Positions 14,271-22,129 of a stretch of 27,579 bases of DNA are shown piece by piece. Under the pieces are notes generated by a model, which saw nothing but the letters and a program-made list of their open reading frames with translations, ran no database searches and was not told the DNA's origin. The stretch's first letter is position 1, and every line of letters begins with the position of its first letter. A program made the position numbers and the translations under genes. The stretch comes from an uncultured Collinsella sp. (GTDB taxonomy: Bacteria; Actinomycetota; Coriobacteriia; Coriobacteriales; Coriobacteriaceae), in contig URTD01000008.1 of the NCBI GenBank assembly GCA_900550735.1, forward strand, positions 1 through 27,579, written 5' to 3'.

Positions 14271-14366
14271 AGATGGCACCCGTTGCAGCGGGTTGGCCAA
14301 CTCTAAAACACGTTTGTAGCGTGAGAAGTGGCCGTCTTCGCATTACGCGGAGGCGGCTATTTTTTT
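14271..14366 (+). ncRNA. Possible small RNA of about 96 nt
   Basis: Between the divergent tcdA and sdpR-like genes a promoter-like pair (14236-14264) is followed by three successive hairpins: ACCCG/CGGGT (14278-14282 with 14289-14293), CACG/CGTG (14309-14312 with 14320-14323), and a terminator stem at 14329-14359 ending in seven Ts. The terminator needs an upstream transcript on this strand, but no gene is there. The downstream gene appears to have its own promoter at 14385. No known RNA family was recognised. It could instead be a leader or a relic. Confidence 0.35.
14329..14366 (+). terminator. Strong intrinsic terminator with no upstream gene
   Basis: A 13-bp stem (14329-14341 with 14347-14359, three G-T pairs), a 5-base loop and an uninterrupted T7 tract (14360-14366). 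The tail is the best in the window, which makes the absence of an upstream plus-strand gene notable. Confidence 0.85.
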
Positions 14367-14376
14367 GAGTACAAGA

Positions 14377-14414
14377 TTAGATAGTTAGACAAACATCTAA
14401 ATATCGAGTATAGT
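14377..14414 (+). promoter_or_regulatory. Promoter and probable operator of the sdpR/sdpI-like pair
   Basis: TTAGAC (14385-14390), an 18-base spacer and TATAGT (14409-14414) form a promoter. An inverted repeat TTAGAT / ATCTAA (14377-14382 and 14395-14400) encloses the -35 box. ArsR-family repressors such as SdpR typically bind AT-rich repeats of this kind over their own promoters, so autoregulation is likely. Confidence 0.5.
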
Positions 14415-14448
14415 GTGCGCGTCATGAGAGATGATGAGAGGAGGTCTT

Positions 14449-14727
14449 ATGCCGGGAGAGGGTTTTAAGGCGCTTGCCGATCCAACGCGACGGCGCATTT
14501 TGGAGTTGCTGCGCGAGGGCAATTGCACGGCGGGGGAGCTTGCCGAGCATTTCGATATCAGTAAGCCGTCGCTGAGCCATCACTTGGCGACGCTCAAAAA
14601 CGCCGGGTTGGTGACCGACGAGCGCCATGGCCAAAACATCGTATACAGCTTAAACACCACCGTCATGCAGGATTTGATTGGCTGGTTTATGGGCTTTACA
14701 AACACGGAAGGTGATAAGGATGAATAA
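14449..14727 (+). CDS. ArsR-family regulator, SdpR-like
   Basis: A 92-residue winged helix-turn-helix repressor of the ArsR/SmtB type. FKALADPTRRRILELLREG opens the domain, CTAGELAEHFDISKPSLSHHLATLKNAGLV is the recognition helix region, and ERHGQNIVYSLN is the wing. No cysteine cluster of the metal-sensing type is present (a single Cys), which fits the SdpR group rather than arsenic sensors. In Bacillus, SdpR represses sdpRI and is captured at the membrane by SdpI when the SdpC toxin is bound. The ATG at 14449 follows AGGAGG at 5 bases. Its stop overlaps the next start by 8 bases (ATGAATAA), so the two genes are translationally coupled. Confidence 0.85.
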   Translation: MPGEGFKALADPTRRRILELLREGNCTAGELAEHFDISKPSLSHHLATLKNAGLVTDERHGQNIVYSLNTTVMQDLIGWFMGFTNTEGDKDE

Positions 14728-15424
14728 CGAAAACAAGGGCATTCACCCCACGGGGGTATCGTCGCGCGTGTGGATTGCGCTGGTCGCTCTGTGCGTCGCC
14801 AATGTCGTAGCGCACCTCATGGTGATGCCGAGCTTGCCTGCGCAGATTCCCACGCACTGGGGCGCGAACGGCGCCGTCGACGGTTGGGGCCCTAGCTGGA
14901 TGGCCTCCGCGCTCGGCGTGCTGCCTCTGGCGCTTCTCGCAATGTTCTGCGTGGTGCCGCGCATCGACCCCAAAGGTGAGGCATATCGAACCTCGGGCAA
15001 GTTCTACCAGGGCTTCGTAATCGCCTCCACCTTGTTCATGTGCGCCATAAGCTGGCTGGGAGAGCTTACGGTCTGGGGCGTGGTGCCGGCGGTCGGTTCG
15101 GTTAACGTGCTGATTTCCGGTGTTGTCGGTTTGCTGTTCATCGGCGTAGGCAACTACTTGCCGCGTGTGAAGCAGAACTATACGCTCGGTATCAAGACGC
15201 CCTGGGCGCTTGCCGATCCCGAGAACTGGCGCCGTACGCAGCGTTTTGGCGGCGCCTGCTTTATGGTGCTAGGTATTGGCCTGATTGTGATGGGCGTGGC
15301 AGGCAGCGTGCTTTCGAGTGAAGTCGTCGCCGCGGTGATTGCGGTTCTGGCGTTTGGTTCGGTTGGAGCCGTCTACGTCTACTCGTATCTGTTGTGGCGC
15401 AAATCGCAGCGAGCCGCTCGTTAA
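14720..15424 (+). CDS. SdpI-family membrane protein (DUF1648 domain)
   Basis: A 234-residue membrane protein. Residues about 14-35 form the first helix. PSLPAQIPTHWGANGAVDGWG (about 35-55) is the DUF1648 signature, and GNYLPRVKQNYTLGIKTPWALADPENWRRTQRFGG (about 148-182) is the SdpI signature. About six hydrophobic segments are visible. SdpI gives immunity to the SdpC killing factor in Bacillus and acts as a sensor that sequesters SdpR. The pair order and the overlap with the ArsR-type gene match sdpRI. No sdpABC-like toxin or maturation genes are in the window, so it may protect against peptides from neighbours or respond to membrane stress. The start at 14720 follows a weak AAGG, compensated by coupling. 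Confidence 0.82.
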   Translation: MNNENKGIHPTGVSSRVWIALVALCVANVVAHLMVMPSLPAQIPTHWGANGAVDGWGPSWMASALGVLPLALLAMFCVVPRIDPKGEAYRTSGKFYQGFVIASTLFMCAISWLGELTVWGVVPAVGSVNVLISGVVGLLFIGVGNYLPRVKQNYTLGIKTPWALADPENWRRTQRFGGACFMVLGIGLIVMGVAGSVLSSEVVAAVIAVLAFGSVGAVYVYSYLLWRKSQRAAR

Positions 15425-15490
15425 GGTTGCGGAAAACTAGCGTACGCAGTTCATAGTATGTTCCGGGGGACTTTTCCCAGGTAGTATTAG

Positions 15491-15517
15491 GGGGTGTGGG
15501 CAACCATGCCCCTTTTT
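15491..15517 (+). terminator. Intrinsic terminator after sdpI-like gene
   Basis: A 9-bp stem (15491-15499 with 15504-15512, two G-T pairs) capped by a GCAA tetraloop, followed by TTTTT. Confidence 0.85.
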
Positions 15518-15535
15518 ATTAGAACGCGCGAACTG

Positions 15536-15563
15536 CCTCTCCGCTTTTTCCAAAACGGAGAGG
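15536..15563 (+). other. Inverted repeat in the ettA leader
   Basis: CCTCTCCG (15536-15543) and CGGAGAGG (15556-15563) are exact inverted repeats around a 12-base centre. It lies about 38 bases before the ettA start, after the terminator of the preceding operon. It could be a leader hairpin or a protein-binding site. Confidence 0.35.
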
Positions 15564-15601
15564 GGGAGAAGATTTCCGCAGCTAGATAAGGAGAAATGAC
15601 T

Positions 15602-17281
15602 GTGGCGGAGTTCATTTATCAGATGTATCAGGCTCGCAAGGCCCATGGCGACAAGGTGATCCTTGACGACGTGACCCTGAGCTTCTACCCCGGTGCCAAG
15701 ATCGGCGTCGTGGGCCCCAACGGTATGGGCAAGTCGACCCTGCTCAAGATCATGGCCGGCATCGAGGAAGTCTCCAACGGCGATGCCAAGCTCACCCCCG
15801 GCTACACCGTGGGTATCCTGCAGCAGGAGCCGCCGCTCGACGACGACAAGACCGTCATCGAGAACGTGCGCATGGCATTTGGCGACATGATCGCCAAGGT
15901 CGATCGCTTCAACAAGATCGGCGAGGAGATGTGCGACCCGGATTGCGACATGGACGCCCTCATGGCCGAGATGGGAAAGCTCCAGGACGAGATCGACGCC
16001 GCCGACGGCTGGGATATCGATTCCAAGCTCGGCCAGGCCATGGACGCCCTGCAGCTGCCCGATTCCGACATGCCGGTCAACGTGCTCTCTGGCGGCGAGC
16101 GCCGTCGCGTGGCCCTGTGCAAGCTGCTGCTCGAAGCTCCCGACCTGCTGCTGCTCGACGAGCCCACGAACCACCTGGACGCCGAGTCGATCCTGTGGCT
16201 CGAGCACTTCCTGCACAGCTACCAGGGCGCGGTGCTTGCCGTCACGCACGATCGCTACTTCCTGGATAACGTTGCCGAGTGGATCTGCGAGGTCGACCGC
16301 GGTCACCTTTATCCCTACAAGGGCAACTACTCCACGTATCTGGAGACCAAGGCCGCCCGTATCGAGGCGCAGGGCAACCGCGACGCCAAGCTCGCCAAGC
16401 GCATGGAGGCCGAGCTCGAGTGGGTACGCAGCTCGCCCAAGGCTCGCCAGGCAAAGAACAAGGCCCGTCTGGCTCGCTACGAGGAGATGGAGGCCGAGGC
16501 CCGCGCAAGCCAGAAGCTCGACTGGACCGACATCCGCATCCCTGTGGGCCCGCGTTTGGGCAACAAGGTGCTCGAGGCCCATCATCTGCACAAGGAGTTC
16601 GATGGCCGTGTGCTCATCGACGACCTTTCGTTCACCCTGCCGCGTAACGGCATCGTGGGCGTCATCGGCCCCAACGGTGTGGGCAAGACTACGCTCTTCA
16701 AGACCATCGTGGGCCTGGAGCCGCTGACTTCGGGCGAGCTCGAGGTGGGCGAGACCGTCAAGATCTCCTATGTCGACCAGAACCGTTCTGGCATCGATCC
16801 CGATAAGAACCTGTGGGAGGTCGTCTCGGACGGCCTGGACCACATGATGGTCGGCGAGACCGAGGTTCCGAGCCGCGCTTATGTGGCGAGCTTTGGCTTT
16901 AAGGGCCAGGACCAGCAGAAGCGCGCTGGCGTACTTTCCGGTGGCGAGCGCAACCGTCTGAACCTGGCGCTCACGCTCAAGCAGGGCGGCAACCTGCTGC
17001 TGCTCGACGAGCCTACGAACGACCTCGACGTCGAGACGCTGTCCTCGCTCGAAGCGGCGCTGCTCGAGTTCCCGGGCTGCTCGGTGGTCATTAGCCATGA
17101 CCGTATGTTCCTGGACCGCGTCGCCACGCACATTCTGGCGTGGGAAGGCACCGACGAGAACCCGGGCAACTGGTATTGGTTCGAGGGCAACTTCGAGGCC
17201 TATCAGGCCAATCGCATCGAGCGCCTGGGCGAGGACGCGGCCCAGCCGCATCGTATCTACCGTAAGCTGACGCGCGACTAG
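15602..17281 (+). CDS. ettA: Energy-dependent translational throttle protein EttA (ABC-F)
   Basis: A 559-residue ABC-F ATPase with no membrane segments. The first nucleotide-binding domain has Walker A GPNGMGKST (38-46) and signature LSGGERRRVAL (about 161), with LLLLDEPTNHLD. The second has GPNGVGKTT (about 356), LSGGERNRLNL (about 444) and LLLLDEPTNDLD. The arm insert (about 85-135) and a charged linker rich in Arg, Lys and Glu lie as in EttA, and MAEFIYQMYQARKAHGDKVILDDVTLSF is nearly the family N-terminus. EttA binds the ribosomal E site and gates the first peptide bond according to ATP/ADP level. The start is taken as the GTG at 15602, which matches the family N-terminus and lies 8 bases after AAGGAG; the ATG at 15596 is too close to that site. 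Confidence 0.93.
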   Translation: MAEFIYQMYQARKAHGDKVILDDVTLSFYPGAKIGVVGPNGMGKSTLLKIMAGIEEVSNGDAKLTPGYTVGILQQEPPLDDDKTVIENVRMAFGDMIAKVDRFNKIGEEMCDPDCDMDALMAEMGKLQDEIDAADGWDIDSKLGQAMDALQLPDSDMPVNVLSGGERRRVALCKLLLEAPDLLLLDEPTNHLDAESILWLEHFLHSYQGAVLAVTHDRYFLDNVAEWICEVDRGHLYPYKGNYSTYLETKAARIEAQGNRDAKLAKRMEAELEWVRSSPKARQAKNKARLARYEEMEAEARASQKLDWTDIRIPVGPRLGNKVLEAHHLHKEFDGRVLIDDLSFTLPRNGIVGVIGPNGVGKTTLFKTIVGLEPLTSGELEVGETVKISYVDQNRSGIDPDKNLWEVVSDGLDHMMVGETEVPSRAYVASFGFKGQDQQKRAGVLSGGERNRLNLALTLKQGGNLLLLDEPTNDLDVETLSSLEAALLEFPGCSVVISHDRMFLDRVATHILAWEGTDENPGNWYWFEGNFEAYQANRIERLGEDAAQPHRIYRKLTRD

Positions 17282-17284
17282 ATC

Positions 17285-17440
17285 GTTACGCGGTTTTCCA
17301 AACCGCGTAACTGCTCGACGCTGCGCGGGTCGCAAGCACCCCATCTTGCCGTTCAAGCCGTCGCTCGCGTACCGAAGTACGCGTCGCTCCTCTTTCACGG
17401 CAACCTGGGGCACTTGCGGCCCGCTCGCTGTTGGTTACGC
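17285..17440. repeat. Complex palindromic intergenic repeat after ettA
   Basis: A perfect 12-bp inverted repeat with a 3-base centre (17285-17296 and 17300-17311) is followed by a longer imperfect one. GCGTAAC (17305-17311) matches GTTACGC at 17434-17440; about 28 bases at 17319-17346 are complementary to roughly 17399-17425 with 5-6 mismatches; an inner CGCGTAC / GTACGCG hairpin with a 4-base loop sits at the centre. The whole can fold into one large stem of about 135 bases. The first hairpin resembles the one at 27011-27034. No gene fits here. It lies between convergent genes and may be a dispersed repeat. Confidence 0.6.
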
Positions 17441-17453
17441 AACATCAACAAAT

Positions 17454-17491
17454 AAAAACGGCTCAAATCCTGATTTGGATTTGAGCCGTTT
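17454..17491 (-). terminator. Terminator of the minus-strand gene at 17496
   Basis: A perfect 15-bp stem (17456-17470 with 17477-17491) and a 6-base loop; on the minus strand it runs into TTTTT, starting 4 bases after the stop codon. The plus strand has only TTT, so it serves mainly the minus-strand gene. Confidence 0.85.
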
Positions 17492-17495
17492 GTCG

Positions 17496-18794
17496 TTACT
17501 GCTCGGGTTCTTCGACTTTATCGATGGTCCAGGTGGCTCCGAGACCGCCGGTGGTGTTGCGGCGGATGCGCACGGCAACCTCGTGGCGCTCGCCGTCCTG
17601 CGTGTAGCGCAGGGGGAAGCTTGCGCGGTTTCGCGCGGCCTCGATGGTACCGCGCTCGCGGGCGATCCAGTAGTACTCGCCGACGATGCCGAGGGTATCG
17701 GCGCCGTAGGGGAGATAGGTCGACAGCTGGTGTAGCAACGGACCGGGGCAGAAGACCTCAGTTGCGAAATCGACGGGGAAGTCCTCAGGGATGGCGGGCG
17801 CTGCGGGTGCGGGGGTTGGGGCCGCTGCGGGTACCGAAGCCGGTGCCGGTGCGGGAACTTGGTCGCAAGCAGAGGCGGGCACGGATTCGATGACGGGTGC
17901 GGGCTCAGGCACCGGTTCCGGCTTAACTGCGGAATCTGCGGGCTTCACGGTGACGGGCGCGTCTACAGCTGCAGTTTCAAACTCAACCTGCATCGCGCTC
18001 TCATTCTCGACGCTCGACTTTGCTTCGATGGGCGTGGATGCCATAGTGGTGATGCCGGCGTTGGCGTTCTCGGGGTCATAGACGACCGTGAGCGAGATGG
18101 CGGGCTCCGGCGTCTCGGGCTCCGGCGTCGACTCGGTAGCGCCTTGATCGTCGGACTGATCGTCCTCAGCCTCGTCGCCAAAGACATCGCTGTTTTGGAA
18201 CGCAGGCGTCTCGGGCTGGTCAGTGGCTTCTTCGGTTGTCGACTTGGGAGCCTCGTTGAGTTCCGCAGTGGCTTCCTGCTCGGATATGACTTTGGGATCG
18301 GTCGTGGCAGTGATTTCGGTTTCGGCTTCTGCTGTTACCTCAATAGCGGCTTCGATCTCGGGCTCGGGCTCGGGCTCCGGAGCGACTTCGGCCACGGGCT
18401 CGGGCTCGGGACGCTTAACGTGCTTGGGACGCACGGCCTTGAGGTCCTTCTCGCCGCGTTTTTTCTTTTTGTAGGACTGCTTGGCTCCCTTGGCTGCCTT
18501 GGGCTTGTCCTCGCCCTTGGCAAGGGCGGCATCCCAGGCCTCGTTGGCGATGACAGTGGCATACAGGCGACCGCCCTTAAAGACGGTCAGCTTAATGCAG
18601 TCGTCGAGCTCCTCGAGCAGCTCGCGCGTGGACTCGAAGCCCAGGTCATAAGCGGCCATGTCACCAGCGGCGAGTGCCTCCTCGACCTGCGTCATAAACG
18701 TTTGCTTGCCGCATCCGATTGCATCGCGCAGCAGGCGATACAGATAGATGTGGTTGCCCAGCGAAAGCGTGGGCCTAACTATTGTCTTGCTCAT
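17496..18794 (-). CDS. Unrecognised protein with a long acidic, Pro-rich middle
   Basis: A 432-residue cytoplasmic-looking protein in three parts. Residues 1-100 are a compact region with SLGNHIYLYRLLRDAIGCGKQTF and LGFESTRELLEELDDCIKLTVFKGGRLYATVIANEAWDAAL, which faintly recalls OST-HTH/LOTUS-type modules. Residues about 105-135 are Lys-rich (KQSYKKKKRGEKD). Residues about 135-345 are low-complexity, dominated by Glu, Pro, Ala, Thr and Val, without repeats of fixed length. Residues 350-432 form a second conserved-looking domain with CPGPLLHQLSTYLPYGADTLGIVGEYYWIARE. The start at 18794 follows GAGGAG. No signal peptide or membrane segment is seen. The function is unknown; the Lys-rich and acidic linker suggests a protein that tethers two binding domains, possibly with RNA. 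Confidence 0.75.
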   Translation of the reverse strand: MSKTIVRPTLSLGNHIYLYRLLRDAIGCGKQTFMTQVEEALAAGDMAAYDLGFESTRELLEELDDCIKLTVFKGGRLYATVIANEAWDAALAKGEDKPKAAKGAKQSYKKKKRGEKDLKAVRPKHVKRPEPEPVAEVAPEPEPEPEIEAAIEVTAEAETEITATTDPKVISEQEATAELNEAPKSTTEEATDQPETPAFQNSDVFGDEAEDDQSDDQGATESTPEPETPEPAISLTVVYDPENANAGITTMASTPIEAKSSVENESAMQVEFETAAVDAPVTVKPADSAVKPEPVPEPAPVIESVPASACDQVPAPAPASVPAAAPTPAPAAPAIPEDFPVDFATEVFCPGPLLHQLSTYLPYGADTLGIVGEYYWIARERGTIEAARNRASFPLRYTQDGERHEVAVRIRRNTTGGLGATWTIDKVEEPEQ

Positions 18795-18863
18795 GGCAAA
18801 TCTCCTCTTTACACACCAAAGCATCTTACCATCGCGCGGGGCTTGCTACCTCGGCGCCCAAGG

Positions 18864-18898
18864 CAAACGGGCGCGACCGTTGCCGGTTCGCGCCCGTT
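18864..18898 (-). terminator. Terminator of the minus-strand gene at 18929
   Basis: A perfect 11-bp stem (18866-18876 with 18888-18898) around an 11-base loop, 30 bases after the stop codon. On the minus strand it ends in TTTG, a short tail. Confidence 0.65.
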
Positions 18899-18928
18899 GT
18901 ACAGGTTGCCTATCTGGGGATGCAGCGC

Positions 18929-19879
18929 CTAGTTGCCCGATGTCGTGCCTTGGCTTGAACTGTCAGATGTCGTGCCCGATGTGGTGCCACTCGAATTGCT
19001 GTTGTTGCTGTCTGCTGTGCCCGTTCCCGACGTGGTGTCGCTCGTCTGGCTGCCCGTGCTCGGCTGAGAGCCGTCAGTCGTTTGGCTTGAGTCGGTCGTG
19101 CCGGATTGCGTGCCACTGTTGGCCGTAGAGGAATCGGTGCTCTGCGATTGGTCTTGGGTGTTCGAGGGCGAATTGGCGGAGGTAGAACTGTCTTGCGTGT
19201 CGTCCGTCTGTGTCTGCTGATCCTGCGACTGGGTGTTGCCATTTGCATTGCTCTCGGTCGTGCGCGACGACAGGATTGACTCGGGGCGTTCGCCCAGGCC
19301 TTCGCCGGCGGTGGTGATGAGAATCGCTCCGGCGCAGGCGATGACCGCGACGATGGCGATGGCGATCGAGAAGACGATGACCTTCTTTTGCGTCTGGCTG
19401 CGCTCTGCCGCCGCCTTGGCGCGCAGGCTGTTGGGGGCGACGCGCGCCGTGGTCGCGCGTCCCGCAACCTGGCGCATCTCCTGCGTGGTCGCGGCGCCAC
19501 CTAGGTGCTCCTCGACATCGGGCTCAACGGGCTCGTAGGCGCCGGCAGGGTAGTCGACAGCGGCATGCGTGCCCTTGATTGCTTCGGCGCTGGCGGAGAT
19601 AAAGTGGCGATAGACCTGCGAGGACACAACAGTGATGACTGAACTCACAGCGGCACCAATCACCGAGCCGGCAATGCCAATCTTGGAGGCAAACGCGACG
19701 CTCGTGGCAGCAGCTGCGGCGCCGGCGATGATCTGGGGAATGGAAATGTCATCGAACAGGCCCTTTTTGGGCGCGATGGCCATGGTCTGTCCGATGGAAT
19801 GGTTCTCGTGCACGCCGTTGTTGAGCGATGCCGGCGTCATGACGCGCGTGCGTGGCGCGTCGGTGTACTTGGTTGTCAT
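18929..19879 (-). CDS. Unrecognised membrane protein with a Ser/Thr/Gln-rich tail
   Basis: A 316-residue protein with no family recognised. Residues about 40-90 hold small-residue hydrophobic stretches (IIAGAAAAATSVAFASKIGIAGSVIGAAVSSVITVV as two short helices). A basic region around residues 140-165 leads to a clear transmembrane helix (VIVFSIAIAIVAVIACAGAILITTA, about 168-192). From about 200 to the end it is a low-complexity tail of Ser, Thr, Asp, Gln, Asn and Gly with no hydrophobic segment and no LPxTG motif. The tail is probably outside the cell and may be glycosylated or span the wall. The ATG at 19879 follows GGGAGGAC; an in-frame ATG at 19975 has no such site. A terminator follows. 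It is divergent from nadE, and the preceding minus-strand gene is also low-complexity. Confidence 0.75.
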   Translation of the reverse strand: MTTKYTDAPRTRVMTPASLNNGVHENHSIGQTMAIAPKKGLFDDISIPQIIAGAAAAATSVAFASKIGIAGSVIGAAVSSVITVVSSQVYRHFISASAEAIKGTHAAVDYPAGAYEPVEPDVEEHLGGAATTQEMRQVAGRATTARVAPNSLRAKAAAERSQTQKKVIVFSIAIAIVAVIACAGAILITTAGEGLGERPESILSSRTTESNANGNTQSQDQQTQTDDTQDSSTSANSPSNTQDQSQSTDSSTANSGTQSGTTDSSQTTDGSQPSTGSQTSDTTSGTGTADSNNSNSSGTTSGTTSDSSSQGTTSGN

Positions 19880-19988
19880 ACGGGGTCCTCCCGGTGTAAA
19901 TCTGCTTCGTTTCGTGTAGCCATCAGGGTACCCACCAGAAGTGAATCGTACGTGACATTTAACAGATACCATCAACTCATCAATAGCT

Positions 19989-20001
19989 CACCAAGTTGGT
20001 G
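19989..20001. promoter_or_regulatory. Palindrome between the divergent membrane-protein gene and nadE
   Basis: CACCAA and TTGGTG flank a single G, a compact operator-like palindrome. A TACAAT (20029-20034) that could be the nadE -10 box lies downstream, but no good -35 accompanies it. The regulator is unknown. Confidence 0.3.
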
Positions 20002-20082
20002 GGATGCGGTTACACCCGGCGGTTGAACTACAATAGGGCTTGCTAATTGTTGTGAATGGCGTTTACGCACGGGAGCATTCTT

Positions 20083-22062
20083 ATGAATCTTCACCTTTCT
20101 CAGTCTGATGGCTTTTTGCGTGTGGCGGCGGCCTCGCCCAAGATGCGTGTGGCCGATGTCGAGGGCAATGCCGAGGTGGCGCTGGCGGCTGTTCGCGAGG
20201 CTACCGAGCGTGGCGTTCGCGCGCTGGTACTGCCCGAGCTTAACCTGACCGGCTATACCGCGGCCGATCTGTTCCATAACCGCACGCTGCTGCATGCCTG
20301 CGAAGCAGCGCTGGTGCACATCCTCGATGAAACCCGTGAGCTGCCGATCGTCTTTACCGTTGGCTTGCCCGTTGCGGTGGCTGAAAACATCTACAACTGC
20401 GCCGCCGTGTGCTGTGCGGGTGAGCTTTTGGGTCTTACGGCTAAGAAGTATCTGCCCAACTATGGCGAGTTCTATGAGCGTCGCTGGTTTGCTCCGTCGC
20501 CTGCGGATCCCGTGTGGGTTGAATTTGCCGGTCAGGGTCCGGTTCCGCTGGGTTCGGGGCTTGTCTACCGCTGCTGTGATGAGGGTGCCGAGGATATGGT
20601 GCTGGGCGTTGAGGTTTGCGAGGACCTGTGGGTGCCGGCGCCGCCTTCGACCGAGATGGCGCTTGCCGGTGCGACGGTGATCCTCAATCCGTCGGCTTCG
20701 GACGAGATTATCGGTAAGGCGGATTACCGCCGCAGACTCATTTCCAACCAGAGCGCGCGCCTGTATTGCGCCTATGCCTACGCGGACGCGAGCGAGGGCG
20801 AGTCCACGACCGACATGGTCTTTGCGGGCGAGAACCTCGTCTACGAAAACGGCTCCAAGCTCGCCGCGACCAAACTGCTTACCTGCGATATGGCCATCGC
20901 CGACGTTGACCTTGACCGTCTGGTTGCTGAGCGCCGTCGCTCGACGACATGGACGCGCGCGGACGATGCGCCGGAGGCCGTGACCGTCGAGTTCTCGTTT
21001 GAGGGCTCGCTCGCCGAAGAGCCTGTCCTGCGCGATGCGCTCGGCATAGACCGTGTCTTCCCCCGCGCGCCCTTCGTGCCTGCCGACCATGGTGACCTGG
21101 CTGAGCGCTGCGAGACCATCCTCGACCTGCAGACCGCGGGCCTCAAGACCCGCCTTGCCCATACGGGCACCAAGGCGGCCGTTATCGGCCTTTCGGGCGG
21201 TCTCGATTCCACGCTGGCGCTGCTTGTGACCGTGCGTGCCTTCGATGCGCTGGGGCTGCCGCGCACTGGTATCACAGCCGTGTCCATGCCCGGCTTCGGC
21301 ACGACGCATCGCACCAAGTCGAATGCCGAGTCGCTCGCTCGCGACCTGGGTGTGAGCTTCCGCGAGGTTTCGATCCACGCGGCTGTGGAGCAGCACTTCA
21401 AGGACATTGAGCATGATCCGGCCGTGCAGGACGTGACCTACGAGAACAGCCAGGCGCGCGAGCGTACGCAGATTCTGATGGATCTGGCCAACCAGGCTGG
21501 CGGTTTTGTCATTGGCACGGGCGACCTGTCGGAGCTGGCGCTCGGCTGGGCTACCTATAACGGCGACCACATGAGCATGTACGCCGTCAACGCGAGCGTG
21601 CCCAAGACGCTTGTGCGCCATCTGGTACGCTATGCCGCCGATGTCTTTGGCGGGCGCATTGCCGAGGTCTTGCTCGATATCCTCGATACGCCGGTGTCCC
21701 CCGAGCTTCTGCCTCCCACGGGCGACGGCGAGATTGCGCAGAAGACCGAGGATTTGGTGGGCCCGTACGAGTTGCACGACTACTTCCTCTACTACCTGCT
21801 GCGTTTCGGCTTTGAGCCGGGCAAGATCTACCGCATGGCGCTCAAGAGCTTCGAGGGCGTCTACGACGCCAAGACCGTCCACACGTGGCTACGTACGTTC
21901 TGCCGTCGCTTCTTTGCCCAGCAGTTTAAGCGCAGCTGCCTGCCCGATGGTCCCAAGGTGGGCTCGGTGACGCTCAGCCCGCGCGGCGATTGGCGTATGC
22001 CGAGTGACGCCAGCTCGCGTCTGTGGCTTGCGCAGATCGATGCGCTCAATCCGGTTGACTAA
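20083..22062 (+). CDS. nadE: Glutamine-dependent NAD(+) synthetase
   Basis: A 659-residue two-domain enzyme that makes NAD from deamido-NAD, ATP and glutamine in the last step of NAD synthesis. The N-terminal nitrilase-type glutaminase (about 1-300) has the triad Glu52 (LPELNLTGY), Lys121 (TAKKYLPNYGEFYE) and Cys179 (EVCEDLW), as in Mycobacterium tuberculosis NadE. The C-terminal synthetase (about 340-659) has the PP-loop SGGLDST (371-377) and IGTGDLSELALGW. The length is typical of the glutamine-using form. The ATG at 20083 follows GGGAG at 8 bases and is preferred over an ATG at 20056 that has no site. The gene stands alone between a divergent gene and a terminator at 22130. Confidence 0.95.
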   Translation: MNLHLSQSDGFLRVAAASPKMRVADVEGNAEVALAAVREATERGVRALVLPELNLTGYTAADLFHNRTLLHACEAALVHILDETRELPIVFTVGLPVAVAENIYNCAAVCCAGELLGLTAKKYLPNYGEFYERRWFAPSPADPVWVEFAGQGPVPLGSGLVYRCCDEGAEDMVLGVEVCEDLWVPAPPSTEMALAGATVILNPSASDEIIGKADYRRRLISNQSARLYCAYAYADASEGESTTDMVFAGENLVYENGSKLAATKLLTCDMAIADVDLDRLVAERRRSTTWTRADDAPEAVTVEFSFEGSLAEEPVLRDALGIDRVFPRAPFVPADHGDLAERCETILDLQTAGLKTRLAHTGTKAAVIGLSGGLDSTLALLVTVRAFDALGLPRTGITAVSMPGFGTTHRTKSNAESLARDLGVSFREVSIHAAVEQHFKDIEHDPAVQDVTYENSQARERTQILMDLANQAGGFVIGTGDLSELALGWATYNGDHMSMYAVNASVPKTLVRHLVRYAADVFGGRIAEVLLDILDTPVSPELLPPTGDGEIAQKTEDLVGPYELHDYFLYYLLRFGFEPGKIYRMALKSFEGVYDAKTVHTWLRTFCRRFFAQQFKRSCLPDGPKVGSVTLSPRGDWRMPSDASSRLWLAQIDALNPVD

Positions 22063-22090
22063 GGTTGGCTAAATTGAACCAATACGGGGG

Positions 22091-22119
22091 TTGCAAGCGT
22101 TACACTTTTGCAATCTGAT
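22091..22119 (+). promoter_or_regulatory. Candidate promoter of the aminotransferase gene
   Basis: TTGCAA (22091-22096), a 17-base spacer and TCTGAT (22114-22119). The start would be near 22126, just ahead of the hairpin at 22130-22161, so that hairpin would form the very 5' end of the mRNA. Confidence 0.4.
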
Positions 22120-22129
22120 GGCCCGTATC

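Noticed and set aside
14271..14293. T-box-like string TGGCACC upstream of the sdpR-like gene
   Set aside because: Only seven bases match the T-box core; no stem I, specifier loop or amino-acid gene is present.
14273..14368. 31-codon open frame across the small-RNA candidate
   Set aside because: It runs through the terminator stem and T-run, has only a weak binding site, and its peptide is Arg-rich without features.
15437..17413. Long open frame antisense to ettA
   Set aside because: Its frame is opposite to a complete EttA with all motifs; the predicted protein has no family features and arises from codon bias in GC-rich DNA.
19972..21882. Long open frame antisense to nadE
   Set aside because: Fully overlaps a clear NAD synthetase; no ribosome-binding site and no recognisable domains.
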